In this document: positions 8,359-16,652 of the stretch, piece by piece
Layout: every line of letters begins with the position of its first letter
Position numbering within the stretch: the first letter of the stretch is position 1
DNA from: an uncultured Bacteroidales bacterium
GTDB taxonomy: Bacteria; Bacteroidota; Bacteroidia; Bacteroidales; F082
DNA length: 36,214 bases
Assembly: GCA_905233685.1 (NCBI GenBank)
Contig: CAJOEZ010000032.1
Coordinates: 1-36,214 of the forward strand
Direction of reading: 5' to 3'
Position numbers and translations under genes: made by a program
The notes under the pieces: generated by a model
The model's input: the letters and a program-made list of their open reading frames with translations, nothing else
What the model was told of the DNA's origin: nothing
The model's database searches: none

Positions 8359-9447
8359 CTACCGTTTTTTGCTCAATTTCTTACCTTTGAGCGCATCAGG
8401 ATTAGAGGTCAAAAAAGCCGCTAATTTTTCACCATCAAAACATATTTTCCTGCCCACCCAATACGATATTCCGTTTTCTTCAAGTATCTTACTATTGACA
8501 ATTTCCTGCGCCTTGGTCACCCCTACCCCAACAAACTTCGCCAAGCCACGTACACCCATGATTACGTTCACCGGCATATCATTCGTTTTTTTCTTTGAAG
8601 ATTTGTCAACAAGAACCTCTTCGGAAAAAACAGCCTTGGGATGATCCTTTTTAAATTCCTTTCGGCATTCTCTAACAAACGATGCGAACAAGCGCGACGC
8701 CAATATCTCATTTATTATAGATTGTTCTTTGCTCGTAAAGCAATCAATGTTATTCCAATAACAATCTTTGATTAATTGTTTTGCGGTCGAAAAGACAATT
8801 TCAAAAGAATCGTCATCGTCATTTATACACGCAGACAAAACCTGTTGAAAATTTTCATCAAAAGGACGACCATTTGCAATAAGCAAAATATCGTAAAACT
8901 TCTCGTCAAGAGAAGCCGCCGACATGGTCTTATCTTGAATATCACAAAACGCGAGGTTTCTAAGAAAAGAAATACGCTTAAAATCATTCGTAAAATCAAC
9001 TTTATCAGCCGCTCTCTGTAATGCGACAGCATCCATTGACATAAAACCATATTCCAAATCTGAATATGCACCAGATGGACAGTTCATTTTTTCAAGCATC
9101 ATTTTTCTGCACTTTGGAGAAACCGATTTCAAAATATCCATCATCGATCCAACCGAAAGCCTAAACTCATTGGTCAACGGGGTTCCATCAACCAATACAC
9201 TTCCTTTCTCAATGACACATTTTAGCACCGCTATTAATGGCAACAAAACTTCATTCTTAAAATAGAACGCCTTAATCTCATCCTCAAGCATAGTTGGATC
9301 AGAGCATAGCATCCTATAATATAAATCACCCTTATACACATCAAATCTACAAGACACAATTTCTTGTATTTCAGCGTAATATATTTTAATATATGCTAAC
9401 ACTTCTGTTTTCACCACTGTAAAATTTTTCAATTGTATCATTTTCAT
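8359..9447 (-). CDS. Hypothetical protein with C-terminal DUF3853-like HTH segment
   Basis: 362 residues, AT-rich. The first about 290 residues match nothing I recognise; they are mainly helical in character and contain five acidic residues around ACINDDDDSFE. The last about 60 residues (MGVRGLAKFVGVGVTKAQEI ... YWVGRKICFDGEKLAAFL) look like the DUF3853/excisionase-type winged HTH of Bacteroidetes mobile elements: a short helix-turn-helix, then GRKI and a basic tail (GKKLSKKR). A DNA-binding role is therefore plausible for that part only. It lies next to the tRNA-Ser genes and a second unknown AT-rich gene, which suggests an acquired islet. Two in-frame ATGs (9447, 9441) are possible starts. 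Confidence 0.6.
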   Translation of the reverse strand: MKMIQLKNFTVVKTEVLAYIKIYYAEIQEIVSCRFDVYKGDLYYRMLCSDPTMLEDEIKAFYFKNEVLLPLIAVLKCVIEKGSVLVDGTPLTNEFRLSVGSMMDILKSVSPKCRKMMLEKMNCPSGAYSDLEYGFMSMDAVALQRAADKVDFTNDFKRISFLRNLAFCDIQDKTMSAASLDEKFYDILLIANGRPFDENFQQVLSACINDDDDSFEIVFSTAKQLIKDCYWNNIDCFTSKEQSIINEILASRLFASFVRECRKEFKKDHPKAVFSEEVLVDKSSKKKTNDMPVNVIMGVRGLAKFVGVGVTKAQEIVNSKILEENGISYWVGRKICFDGEKLAAFLTSNPDALKGKKLSKKR

Positions 9448-9492
9448 TGCTTTAAAGGAGAGGAGCTAGCACTCAACCAGCCCCTTCCCCTT

Positions 9493-9918
9493 TCATGGTT
9501 CAAAATAGTAGAATATTCCTCCAATGTAAAAGACAACATCATTGCTGTCGTCTTCTTTGTAATAGTCGCCCATTGAAAGTAACATGAGTTCGTGAAGGGT
9601 AAAAAACTCATTACAATATGGGTTAGAAAAGAACAAATATTTCCCAAATTGATCCACTACCAACCTCCACCACTCCACTGGGCGGCCATAGGCCATAATA
9701 TCCTCTGGATTGGATAAAAGTTTTTTTAGGCGAGAAATCGTGTCATTGAGATACTTTCTATCTTTGGGGCATTTAAGAATTCCGTTTTCAACATCAATAA
9801 TACAACCACTTGGCAAATCTTTCTTCAACTCTTCGAAAACTTCTTTGCGAGCTTCATCAAGGTCTTCCAGTTCATACAAAACAGCTTTCTTATATTCCCA
9901 CCAAGGATATTTAGGCAT
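9493..9918 (-). CDS. Hypothetical protein
   Basis: 141 residues, acidic, rich in aromatic residues (PKYPWWEYKKAV at the start, IGGIFYYFEP at the end), with no signal peptide and no family I recognise. A segment with alternating charges (residues about 12-35) is likely helical. A purine-rich GAGGAG about 14-19 nt before the ATG could act as a ribosome-binding site, unusual for this phylum. It precedes the DUF3853-like gene by 45 nt on the same strand, so they are probably cotranscribed. The low G+C matches that gene and differs from the flanks. Confidence 0.55.
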   Translation of the reverse strand: MPKYPWWEYKKAVLYELEDLDEARKEVFEELKKDLPSGCIIDVENGILKCPKDRKYLNDTISRLKKLLSNPEDIMAYGRPVEWWRLVVDQFGKYLFFSNPYCNEFFTLHELMLLSMGDYYKEDDSNDVVFYIGGIFYYFEP

Positions 9919-10014
9919 AATTTTTCTAATCTCCTCTATTGTTATCCGTTTTTTTCGCTGGATATCCGTGCGGAATGTGCCAGAGATTTCGTCTTTCCGA
10001 AGGGAATAGAGGAT

Positions 10015-10045
10015 AACAAAACGAGGCGGCCCATCAGCCGCCTCG
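10015..10045 (-). terminator. Terminator of the DUF2807 lipoprotein gene
   Basis: A perfect 9-bp GC-rich stem, CGAGGCGGC/GCCGCCTCG (10022-10045), has a 6-nt loop. Read on the minus strand it is followed by TTTTG. It lies about 45 nt after the stop at 10090. Confidence 0.78.
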
Positions 10046-10089
10046 TCCTCACAAGGTATGAAAAAGAGATTTACTTCAGTTTGAATGGT

Positions 10090-10914
10090 TTAGCGCTTGG
10101 GGGCATCAATCCGTTTCACTTGGCCGCCCACCTTGTCGCCTTTCACCTCGGCGTCACCGTAGTATCTGATGTCGCCGGAGCCGAAAATGCCGTATTCTAA
10201 CGTGCCGTTCACATGGGCGACAATGTCACCGGAACCGGCAATTTCAGCATTCAAATAGTCGATGTCGCAAGCCAAGTTGATGTCGCCGGAACCGGCCACA
10301 TTGGCCTCAGCCTTCTTGACTGCACCTTGCTGCACTATCAGCTCGCCCGAACCGGCCACATTGGCTTCCAACGTTTCGGCAGTAAGCTCAACACAATCGA
10401 GTGTGCCCGAGCCCGCCACATTCAGGCTGATTTCATTGGCGGCGACAGGCTGCTTGAAGAAAACATCGCCCGAACCGGCCACGTTGACTTCCATCTTCTC
10501 GTTGTTCAGCGGACTGAGCACGTTGAACGTGCCGCTGCCCGCAAGGTTGATGTTCTCCACATTCGGGGCGGTGATGTCGATGACGAATTTCGTCGCACGA
10601 AGGTTGACATTCTTGTGTTCTTTATGCTTGCTCAAAAGCAAGTCGCCTTCGTCCACCTTGATTTCAAGGTAGTCGAAGAGGTTCTCGTCCACCGTGACTG
10701 TGCAGCTGTAATTGTCTGAAACGGTGAATGTTACCGTTGCGGGCAACGCGGCTGAGATTTCATTGAAAGCGGTCACGTCGAAGTTGCGCGTGACGACGTT
10801 GCCGTCGCCTTTGATGGTTTTCCCGCCAAAGGTTTCCCCTTCGACATTGATGTTGCACGAAACAAGTGCCATGCCCATGATGGCGGCTGCGATGATTAAA
10901 AAGTGGTTTTTCAT
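10090..10914 (-). CDS. DUF2807 (head GIN domain) lipoprotein
   Basis: 274 residues. A lipoprotein signal peptide ends at the lipobox ALVSC (Cys20), so the protein is exported and lipid-anchored. The body has the DUF2807/head-GIN pattern: VTRNFDVTAFNEISAALPAT, then NLRATKFVIDITAPNVENI, then at least five copies of a turn motif (N)VAGSGD or close variants spaced about 20 residues apart, which stack as a parallel beta-helix. A near-copy GSGDIRYYG closes the domain. The molecular function of the family is not known. It lies 90 nt after the peptidase gene and ends at its own terminator, so it may be the last gene of that operon or have its own promoter; no exact TAnnTTTG box was found before it. 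Confidence 0.88.
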   Translation of the reverse strand: MKNHFLIIAAAIMGMALVSCNINVEGETFGGKTIKGDGNVVTRNFDVTAFNEISAALPATVTFTVSDNYSCTVTVDENLFDYLEIKVDEGDLLLSKHKEHKNVNLRATKFVIDITAPNVENINLAGSGTFNVLSPLNNEKMEVNVAGSGDVFFKQPVAANEISLNVAGSGTLDCVELTAETLEANVAGSGELIVQQGAVKKAEANVAGSGDINLACDIDYLNAEIAGSGDIVAHVNGTLEYGIFGSGDIRYYGDAEVKGDKVGGQVKRIDAPKR

Positions 10915-11004
10915 TTTTTTAAGATTTGAATTGATTTCTTGTTAGACGGATTTTGAATCAAAAAGTAACAGTTTGATGAAGTTTTTCTGTTTTTCTTCAA
11001 AGAG

Positions 11005-12450
11005 TTAAAACAGATAGCTGACGTTGAAAGTACCCGTACGAAGGTTGGCCTTAGGCACGCCATCCCCGACGAAGAGCGGATTGAGCTGATAGCGCCATTC
11101 CCCGCTGATCTTGAATTTTCCCATCTGGAGGCCAATGTTCCAGTCGATGCCAAATTGGTTCCGATTGATGACCAACTCCGGCATGTCTTTGACATTGGCT
11201 TTCAGGATGTAACCATAGAAACCTCCGAGACCAACAGAGAAGTCCACCCCTGCCTCACCAGCCTTGAACACGAGATTGACCGGTGCCAAAACGGATTCCT
11301 GATGATAAGGGATGTAAGCACTATATAGGTCGTTTTCATCAGGATATTTGGCGTTGAGATACTCGTATAATGCCTTGATTTCCAACGCAAAATGTTTGCC
11401 CAATCGGGTTTGAGTGGTAATGCCGGCATCAAATCCGTACCTGTTTTTGCCGTTGAAAGCGGCATTCGGGAAAGCAATGCGGCTGCTCGCAAGCGCGACG
11501 GTCGGGCCAATCTCAAACACTTTTTTCTTGCCGCCGTGAATCTCGGCAATCTTTCCCGAGGACTGCAGATCGGGTTGGTTGGCGAAGCATTCCGTCACGT
11601 CGGCCAAATAGTTCGTGATGCGGTCCATGCCTTGATAGTCAATGAGATTGGCATCATCTTCGGGCTTGTGATAAGGCGATTTCAGGCCCGTAGTGACATA
11701 CAGGGTCGGCACGTTTTTCTTGGCAAAGCCCTGCGTGTCGGTGGCACCTAAAACGGAGGTCTCAAAATTGATGGCTTGGATGTCCAAATTCATCTTCTTG
11801 GCCTCGGCCTCAAGCACTTTCTTGCCATCCTTGATGGTGGCCGCGCCTTGAAGTCGGAGGGTCTTGCCCTTGTGGAGCCAACCCACCATGTCGACGCTCA
11901 TCATCAGCTTGATTTTGCTGAGGTCCAGTTGCTCGGAAAGGTAGTATGACCCCAAAAGACCAATTTCCTCGGCATCGAAAGCGACCACGATGACACTGCG
12001 TTTCAGTTGGTTTTGATGGCCTTTCAGGATTCGAGCCATCTCAATGACGGTCGCGGTGCCAGAGGCGTTGTCGTCAGCACCATTGTATACCTGGCCGTTC
12101 CTGACGCCAAGGTGGTCATAATGGGCGCCGATGATGATGTACTCGTCCTTTAAAACTGGGTCGTTGCCATGAATGACGCCAACGATGTTTTTGTAAGTGT
12201 TGCCACTCCTCTCGAAAGGCTGGTAAAAACCTTCCTTGTAGTAAGGCTCCACGCCGATTTCCTCGAATTGGTTGACGATGTAACTTGCTGCTTTGGCGGC
12301 GTCTGCGCTTCCCGCACCACGTCCTCTCAAGGAATCGCTGGCGAGAGTGTAGACATGCTGGGACAAACGCTCCTGTTGCGTCGACTGTGCCCTCGCAACA
12401 CAGCTCACGAAGAGCAGAAAAGCTATGATTAGGTGTTTTTGCGCATTCAT
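11005..12450 (-). CDS. M28-family metallopeptidase fused to a C-terminal outer-membrane beta-barrel domain
   Basis: 481 residues. A signal peptide ends at VARAQ. Residues about 85-300 are a peptidase M28 (zinc aminopeptidase) domain with all expected ligands visible: H110 and D112 in IGAHYDHLG, D126/D127 in GADDNASG, E161/E162 in FDAEEIGLLGS, D187 in SVDMVG and H261 in PYHKPEDD. From about residue 310 the sequence changes to alternating hydrophobic strands (FEIGPTVALASSRI, KFKISGEWRYQLN) and ends in the aromatic SYLF, as in small porin-like barrels (OMP_b-brl type). The likely arrangement is a periplasmic peptidase tethered to the outer membrane. It starts 7 nt after the NatB-like permease gene, so it is probably the last gene of the ABC operon. 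Confidence 0.86.
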   Translation of the reverse strand: MNAQKHLIIAFLLFVSCVARAQSTQQERLSQHVYTLASDSLRGRGAGSADAAKAASYIVNQFEEIGVEPYYKEGFYQPFERSGNTYKNIVGVIHGNDPVLKDEYIIIGAHYDHLGVRNGQVYNGADDNASGTATVIEMARILKGHQNQLKRSVIVVAFDAEEIGLLGSYYLSEQLDLSKIKLMMSVDMVGWLHKGKTLRLQGAATIKDGKKVLEAEAKKMNLDIQAINFETSVLGATDTQGFAKKNVPTLYVTTGLKSPYHKPEDDANLIDYQGMDRITNYLADVTECFANQPDLQSSGKIAEIHGGKKKVFEIGPTVALASSRIAFPNAAFNGKNRYGFDAGITTQTRLGKHFALEIKALYEYLNAKYPDENDLYSAYIPYHQESVLAPVNLVFKAGEAGVDFSVGLGGFYGYILKANVKDMPELVINRNQFGIDWNIGLQMGKFKISGEWRYQLNPLFVGDGVPKANLRTGTFNVSYLF

Positions 12451-12457
12451 AAGGCGT

Positions 12458-13651
12458 TTATTTTGAGAACATTATTTTTTCGCTATTGAACATTCGGGTC
12501 AGGCCCCAGACGGCGATACCAGTGTAGACCACGTTGGCGACTAAGGTAATAATAACGGGCATCCACTTCATCTCGTGGGCAAAGGTGGCGGTCATCACCT
12601 GAATGGAGTTGTAGAACGGAATCAAATAGACGGCCAAATTCTCGGGCGTACTGTTCTGGAACATAGGCATTAAACCACAAATCATCACCACCAGCATAAA
12701 AGGCATAATCATGGTTCCGGCGCTCTTGACGTCCTTGGCTATTGCCGACAGCAGGCTAATGGCCGAGGCCATGATGAGCACCGAGGCCAAAATGGTAATC
12801 AGAATGACAATGTAGTCGCTGAATGTGTAATTCAGCCCCAGCTCCACGCCCTCCGCGTCGGCCTGTATCATCCGTGGCAGCGACAAGGCAATGCCGATGA
12901 AGCTTGAAATACCGCTCAATAGCGCTATGCCGCTGAGCGACACCACCTTGCCCAATGCCAACTCGTTCCTTTTCAAGGGAGTAACGAGCAGCGTGGCGAT
13001 AGTGCCGCGCTCCTTCTCGCCAGCGATGGCACTGGGTGCGATGGCCATCACGCCACTGAAGAGCATCATCAGGATGAGCATGGGGATGAGTTTCGACAAT
13101 ATGTTGCCCAGCACATCGTCCTGGTTAGCCATGTCGAATTGGGCTTCCACACTGTCGGCGCGGTTGATGTCGAAGCGATTGCTCAGTTGGTCTTCGTAGG
13201 CTGAAAGTGCTCCTTCCAGCATGTGGTAGACGCGAGAAGAGGCATTGTTGGCTGAGTTGTAGTAGATTTCCACATTGGGCGCCGCCGTGCCGCTTTGCGG
13301 ATCGTAAGTGGCCACCATCTCGTCAAAGGACTCAGGGAAACGCACCAGCACCACGTCAAGCGCCTTGTCCTGCAATTTGTCAATATCCTCTTGTGAGACA
13401 GTCTGTTGGGACACTTTAACGGCGGGTATGCCGTCCACTATCGGTGCCACGCTCACCGGCAGATTCTCCACACACAAGGTTACTTGTTCATTAGCTCCCT
13501 CGGTGGCCATCTTTCTCATTCCGCTGCCCATGAGGCTGTACATAATGTAGATGAGCAAACCCGGCAGCAAAACTGCGGTGAACAGCATCTGTCTGTCGCC
13601 GAAGAAGCGGGCGAACTCTTTCTTTATGATTGTCAGGGTGTTGCTTTTCAT
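12458..13651 (-). CDS. ABC-2 type transporter permease (NatB-like)
   Basis: 397 residues with the NatB layout: one N-terminal membrane segment (residues about 22-42) after a basic start with KKEFARFFGDR, a large extracytoplasmic domain (about 45-185), then five or six membrane helices. APSAIAGEKERGTIATLLVT is the conserved cytoplasmic loop that contacts the ATPase. It overlaps the ATPase gene upstream as ATGA, so the two form one exporter. NatAB of Bacillus exports sodium, but other members move other substrates; the cargo here is unknown. Confidence 0.88.
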   Translation of the reverse strand: MKSNTLTIIKKEFARFFGDRQMLFTAVLLPGLLIYIMYSLMGSGMRKMATEGANEQVTLCVENLPVSVAPIVDGIPAVKVSQQTVSQEDIDKLQDKALDVVLVRFPESFDEMVATYDPQSGTAAPNVEIYYNSANNASSRVYHMLEGALSAYEDQLSNRFDINRADSVEAQFDMANQDDVLGNILSKLIPMLILMMLFSGVMAIAPSAIAGEKERGTIATLLVTPLKRNELALGKVVSLSGIALLSGISSFIGIALSLPRMIQADAEGVELGLNYTFSDYIVILITILASVLIMASAISLLSAIAKDVKSAGTMIMPFMLVVMICGLMPMFQNSTPENLAVYLIPFYNSIQVMTATFAHEMKWMPVIITLVANVVYTGIAVWGLTRMFNSEKIMFSK

Positions 13652-14424
13652 TCCTCACCTCCTTTCACTTCTTTGTACATTTCGAAGAAACGGTCTTCCA
13701 TCGTCATGCCGCCGCGAACCTCGTCGAGGGTGCCGCAGGCCGTCATACGCCCGTCAATGATAACTCCAACGCGGTCGCACAGTTTCTCCACGAGGCTGAA
13801 AATGTGCGTACTGAGGATGATGGTCTTACCCTCGGCACGCAGCTCTTGCAGATAGTCGGTCACGGTGCGGGCCGTCAGCACGTCGAGGCCGTTTGTCGGC
13901 TCGTCGAAGATGATTACTTCGGGGTCATGCACCAACGAGATGACCAACGACAATTTTTGCTTCATGCCAGTGGAGAGGTTGGCCACCTTCACCTCAGCGA
14001 ACTTGTTGATACCGAATCGGTTGAACATGCGTTCCTTGCGCTCCTTCATCGTGGCTTCGTCCACCCCGTGCAGCTGGCTGAAGAAGTCAAACAGGTAATT
14101 GGGCGTAAAGAAGTCTTCCAATTTCAGTTCGGAGGTCAGGAAACCGATTTTGGCACGCACTTGCTCTGGCTGGCTCACGATGGAGCAGCCGTCGATGAAA
14201 GCATCGCCCTTTTGGGGTACGATGAGGGTGGCGAGCATACGCAAAGTCGTCGTCTTGCCGGCGCCGTTGGGACCGAGCAAGCCGAAAATCTCACCCTTGT
14301 TGGCAGTGAACGAAAGTTCGTCGACCGCGACAATCTGCTTTCGTTCCGTCCTTTCTATTTTCTGTTGTTTGCGCGAGAGCTGAAAGGTCTTGCTGAGGCC
14401 CTCTACGCGAAGGATTTCGTTCAT
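13648..14424 (-). CDS. ABC transporter ATP-binding protein (NatA-like)
   Basis: 258 residues. Walker A is [12 protein letters not shown], the signature is [13 protein letters not shown], Walker B is [12 protein letters not shown] and the switch histidine is in ILSTHIF. The signature NLSTGMKQ and the order with a NatB-like permease match the NatA subfamily. It drives export by the permease encoded next, with which it overlaps by 4 nt. It follows the GntR gene by 6 nt. Confidence 0.93.
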   Translation of the reverse strand: MNEILRVEGLSKTFQLSRKQQKIERTERKQIVAVDELSFTANKGEIFGLLGPNGAGKTTTLRMLATLIVPQKGDAFIDGCSIVSQPEQVRAKIGFLTSELKLEDFFTPNYLFDFFSQLHGVDEATMKERKERMFNRFGINKFAEVKVANLSTGMKQKLSLVISLVHDPEVIIFDEPTNGLDVLTARTVTDYLQELRAEGKTIILSTHIFSLVEKLCDRVGVIIDGRMTACGTLDEVRGGMTMEDRFFEMYKEVKGGEE

Positions 14425-14430
14425 GGGAAG

Positions 14431-14769
14431 TTACAGTTTAATTTCCTCAATTCCGATGCCCAGAAGCTTCATCTTCTTGACCACTTCGGGCAATTCCTGT
14501 TCGAGAAACTCCTCACGCATTTGCTTGAGGACGATGTTCTTGGCTTCGGGCGTGATGAAATAGCCGATGCCGCGTTTGTTGTAGATGATGCCCGCCGCCG
14601 TCATGGTCTCGTAAGAGCGCATGATGGTGTTGGGGTTCACTCCGAGTTGGATGCCGTAGTCGCGCACCGACAGGATGCGGTCGTCGGCCTTCAGCTCGCC
14701 GCGCAGAATCTGCTCATAGAGTTGTGAGCAAATCTGCAAGTATATGGGTTTGTGTGCGTTAAATTCCAT
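14431..14769 (-). CDS. GntR family transcriptional regulator, YtrA type
   Basis: 112 residues: an N-terminal winged HTH (KPIYLQICSQLYEQILRGEL ... LSVRDYGIQLGVNPNTIMRS ... GIIYNKRGIGYFI) and only a short C-terminal helical tail (about 40 residues). This small size without a large ligand domain is typical of the YtrA branch, which sits inside ABC-transporter operons and represses them. Here it lies between two ABC modules (3 nt and 6 nt spacings), fitting autoregulation of the operon. A possible operator is described at 16549-16566. Confidence 0.9.
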   Translation of the reverse strand: MEFNAHKPIYLQICSQLYEQILRGELKADDRILSVRDYGIQLGVNPNTIMRSYETMTAAGIIYNKRGIGYFITPEAKNIVLKQMREEFLEQELPEVVKKMKLLGIGIEEIKL

Positions 14770-14772
14770 GGT

Positions 14773-15609
14773 TTAGTATTTTTGCGTCTTGATTTTACGA
14801 TAGGTGAAGTAAAGCAGCACGCCTGTAGTGATGATGCCGATAATCGTGCCCCAAATCATTCCGTTATGGGCTAAACGAATCATTTCGCCTTCAGGATAAT
14901 CCTCAAGGGTTTCCAGCCATTGTTCCAGACGTCCACTCGTGAGGAAAACCAGTCCGAAAATCGTGGAAAACACGTAGGAAATGCCCAGATAGCAAGCGAA
15001 AGTCTTTCCGGTTTTGCGCTTCTTGAAAAGCATGTTACCCAGCATGAAGATGGCCGCCCATTGGATGATACCAACATAAAGCGAAATGCGTATTGCTGCA
15101 ATGGGGAACACATCGTTAAAAGAGAGTTCCATATTGCCAGCTTGCACCACACCTTCTGAATTGTCCATCATGTGAACAACCTCATTAATGGTGTAGAGAT
15201 GTATCGGTTTCTCGAAACCACCGAAGGGGAAGAGCGACAAAAGGGTATCCACCAAATAACCGCCAAAGAAGACGACGACAGGCGTCACGATGGCGCAATA
15301 GATGAACATGCTGACGAACTTCTCTAACGAGGAAGCGGGCAGCATGGCAAAAGCCACACCCTCACGCGAAAGGTTAGCCTTTCCATAGACCTTTTCCGGC
15401 ACCATCATCATGGCCAATGCTGTCCAAGTGCAAAGCATACCAAAGCGGAAACCCGAGACGGATGACGAGCCAAACAGCAGGTTGAAAATCCAGAGGATGG
15501 CGTTCAGGCAGCAGAACACGATGAGTGAGGTGCCGTAATTGCGGATGTACATCTTGCCGTCCTTCAGCAAGAGGTTCTTGAAACGGTTGAAAGCAAATGT
15601 GTTATTCAT
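14773..15609 (-). CDS. Membrane protein, probable ABC transporter permease
   Basis: 278 residues with about six predicted hydrophobic helices (SLIVFCCLNAILWIFNLLFG, FVSMFIYCAIVTPVVVFFGG, ISLYVGIIQWAAIFMLGNML, and three more) and a basic C-terminus (YRKIKTQKY). No nucleotide-binding motif. It lies between an orphan-type ABC ATPase gene (upstream) and the GntR gene, so it is most likely the permease partner of that ATPase, as in Ytr-type loci. MLPASSLEKFVSMFIY resembles segments seen in other Bacteroidetes ABC-2-like permeases. Substrate unknown. Confidence 0.7.
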   Translation of the reverse strand: MNNTFAFNRFKNLLLKDGKMYIRNYGTSLIVFCCLNAILWIFNLLFGSSSVSGFRFGMLCTWTALAMMMVPEKVYGKANLSREGVAFAMLPASSLEKFVSMFIYCAIVTPVVVFFGGYLVDTLLSLFPFGGFEKPIHLYTINEVVHMMDNSEGVVQAGNMELSFNDVFPIAAIRISLYVGIIQWAAIFMLGNMLFKKRKTGKTFACYLGISYVFSTIFGLVFLTSGRLEQWLETLEDYPEGEMIRLAHNGMIWGTIIGIITTGVLLYFTYRKIKTQKY

Positions 15610-15642
15610 GATTATTATCTCCTATAATTACTTGTTTGTCTG

Positions 15643-15705
15643 GATTGCTTCGTTCCTCGCAATGACGCAAAGCGTCAATGTCATTGCGAGCGAAGCGCGG
15701 CAATC
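15643..15705. repeat. Intergenic palindrome, GATTGC...GCAATC class
   Basis: The left arm GATTGCTTCGTTCCTCGC is followed by AATGACG; the right arm CGTCATTGCGAGCGAAGCGC is followed by GGCAATC. The arms pair imperfectly over about 25 nt. The element lies between two genes of one operon and abuts the stop codon at 15705. Palindromes of this kind recur in many bacterial genomes; here there is one copy. Confidence 0.75.
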
Positions 15706-16526
15706 TAAAAGATTTGTTTGATGGTTTCTTTGTTTTTCATGACGGTGTTGAACAGCACCTCGATGCTGACCTTGCTGTCTAAGCCTTCAGTGTTGCGGAT
15801 GACGTTGACATAACCGCCAGGGATCATCTCGCTGTAGAGCGCGGTGTCGTCCTTCTCCGTGCCGTAGTCGAAATAGAGCTTGTCGGTGATTTCGCGGAAC
15901 GAGGCCTTGAGCAGCACTTCATCATGGTCGAGGATGATGATGGGGTCGATGAGGTTTTCCACATCCTTCACCTGGTGGGTGGAGATGATGATGGTGCGGT
16001 TGTCGTTGGCGTGCTTGGCGATGACCTGACGGAAGAGGGTCTTCGAGGGGATGTCAAGGCCGTTAGTGGGTTCGTCAAGGAGCAAATAGTCCGTGTTGAG
16101 CGACAAGGCTGAGGCAATGAGGCACTTCTTCTGCTGGCCAAACGACATTTCGGCGTACTTACGCGTCGGGTCCACGTCCAATTCCTTGCAGAGTTCGAGG
16201 AAGAGGCTCTCGTCGAAGTTGGGGTAGAACACGCCCAGCTCCTTTATATTATTAATAGGTGTGCCCTCCGGTATGGCGAAGTCTTCGGAGATGAAGAAAA
16301 TCTTTTGGAGGGTTTCGGGCAAGCGGTCGAAAGGTGCGATGCCGTCCACCTCGCAGGTGCCGGCGGTCGGCTTTTGCAAACCGCTAATGAGTTTCAGCAG
16401 GGAGGTCTTCCCCACTCCGTTTTCGCCAAGCAGCCCGTAGATGTTGCCATTCTCGAAGCCGAGGCTGATGTTTCTGAAGACTGGCTGAGTCTTGTAGCCG
16501 AAGTCTAAGTTGTTGATTGTAATCAT
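15705..16526 (-). CDS. ABC transporter ATP-binding protein (YtrB-like)
   Basis: 273 residues. Walker A is GLLGENGVGKTSLL, the signature is EMSFGQQKK, Walker B is [12 protein letters not shown] and the H-switch is IISTHQV. The Q-loop position reads FFISEDF, with no glutamine, which is common in the YtrB branch. The C-terminal about 70 residues (from ASFREITDKLYF) form a small extra domain. It is the first gene of the operon that includes a YtrA-type regulator; its partner is the membrane protein encoded 95 nt downstream. The promoter is well defined just upstream. Confidence 0.9.
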   Translation of the reverse strand: MITINNLDFGYKTQPVFRNISLGFENGNIYGLLGENGVGKTSLLKLISGLQKPTAGTCEVDGIAPFDRLPETLQKIFFISEDFAIPEGTPINNIKELGVFYPNFDESLFLELCKELDVDPTRKYAEMSFGQQKKCLIASALSLNTDYLLLDEPTNGLDIPSKTLFRQVIAKHANDNRTIIISTHQVKDVENLIDPIIILDHDEVLLKASFREITDKLYFDYGTEKDDTALYSEMIPGGYVNVIRNTEGLDSKVSIEVLFNTVMKNKETIKQIF

Positions 16527-16548
16527 CTTGTTGTATTTTTGTGTTAGT

Positions 16549-16566
16549 GTATTAGTTGATTAGTAC
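16549..16566. promoter_or_regulatory. Imperfect palindrome at the predicted start of transcription, candidate GntR/YtrA operator
   Basis: GTATTAGTTGATTAGTAC reads nearly the same on both strands (12 of 18 positions symmetric, perfect at the outer GTA/TAC). It overlaps the transcription start expected from the promoter at 16571-16600, where a repressor would block initiation. Binding by the regulator at 14431-14769 is inferred. Confidence 0.4.
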
Positions 16567-16570
16567 GCTG

Positions 16571-16600
16571 CAAAAGTACAACAATTTTCATTACTGTCAA
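16571..16600 (-). promoter_or_regulatory. Promoter of the ABC transporter operon
   Basis: On the minus strand TTG (16600-16598), a 19-nt spacer and TACTTTTG (16578-16571) match the Bacteroidetes -33/-7 pattern. The leader to the ATG at 16526 is about 40 nt. Confidence 0.75.
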
Positions 16601-16601
16601 G

Positions 16602-16652
16602 AAAAAAGTGTGATTTTTTTGGAATTTTTTTCAAAAATTCCAAAAAATCACA
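16602..16652 (-). terminator. Terminator of the radical SAM gene
   Basis: Two arms of about 20 nt, TGTGATTTTTTT-GGAATTTTT (16609-16629) and its complement (16633-16652), pair with one bulge around a 3-nt loop. The right arm contains the stop codon of the radical SAM gene. On the minus strand a run of six T's follows. The ABC operon promoter begins directly after it. Confidence 0.75.

Noticed and set aside
8190..10010. Attachment-site duplication of the tRNA-Ser 3' end flanking the islet
   Set aside because: No second copy of the tRNA end was found downstream of the islet.
13630..14727. 365-codon plus-strand open frame over the ABC genes
   Set aside because: It is a shadow; the opposite strand encodes complete Walker and signature motifs.
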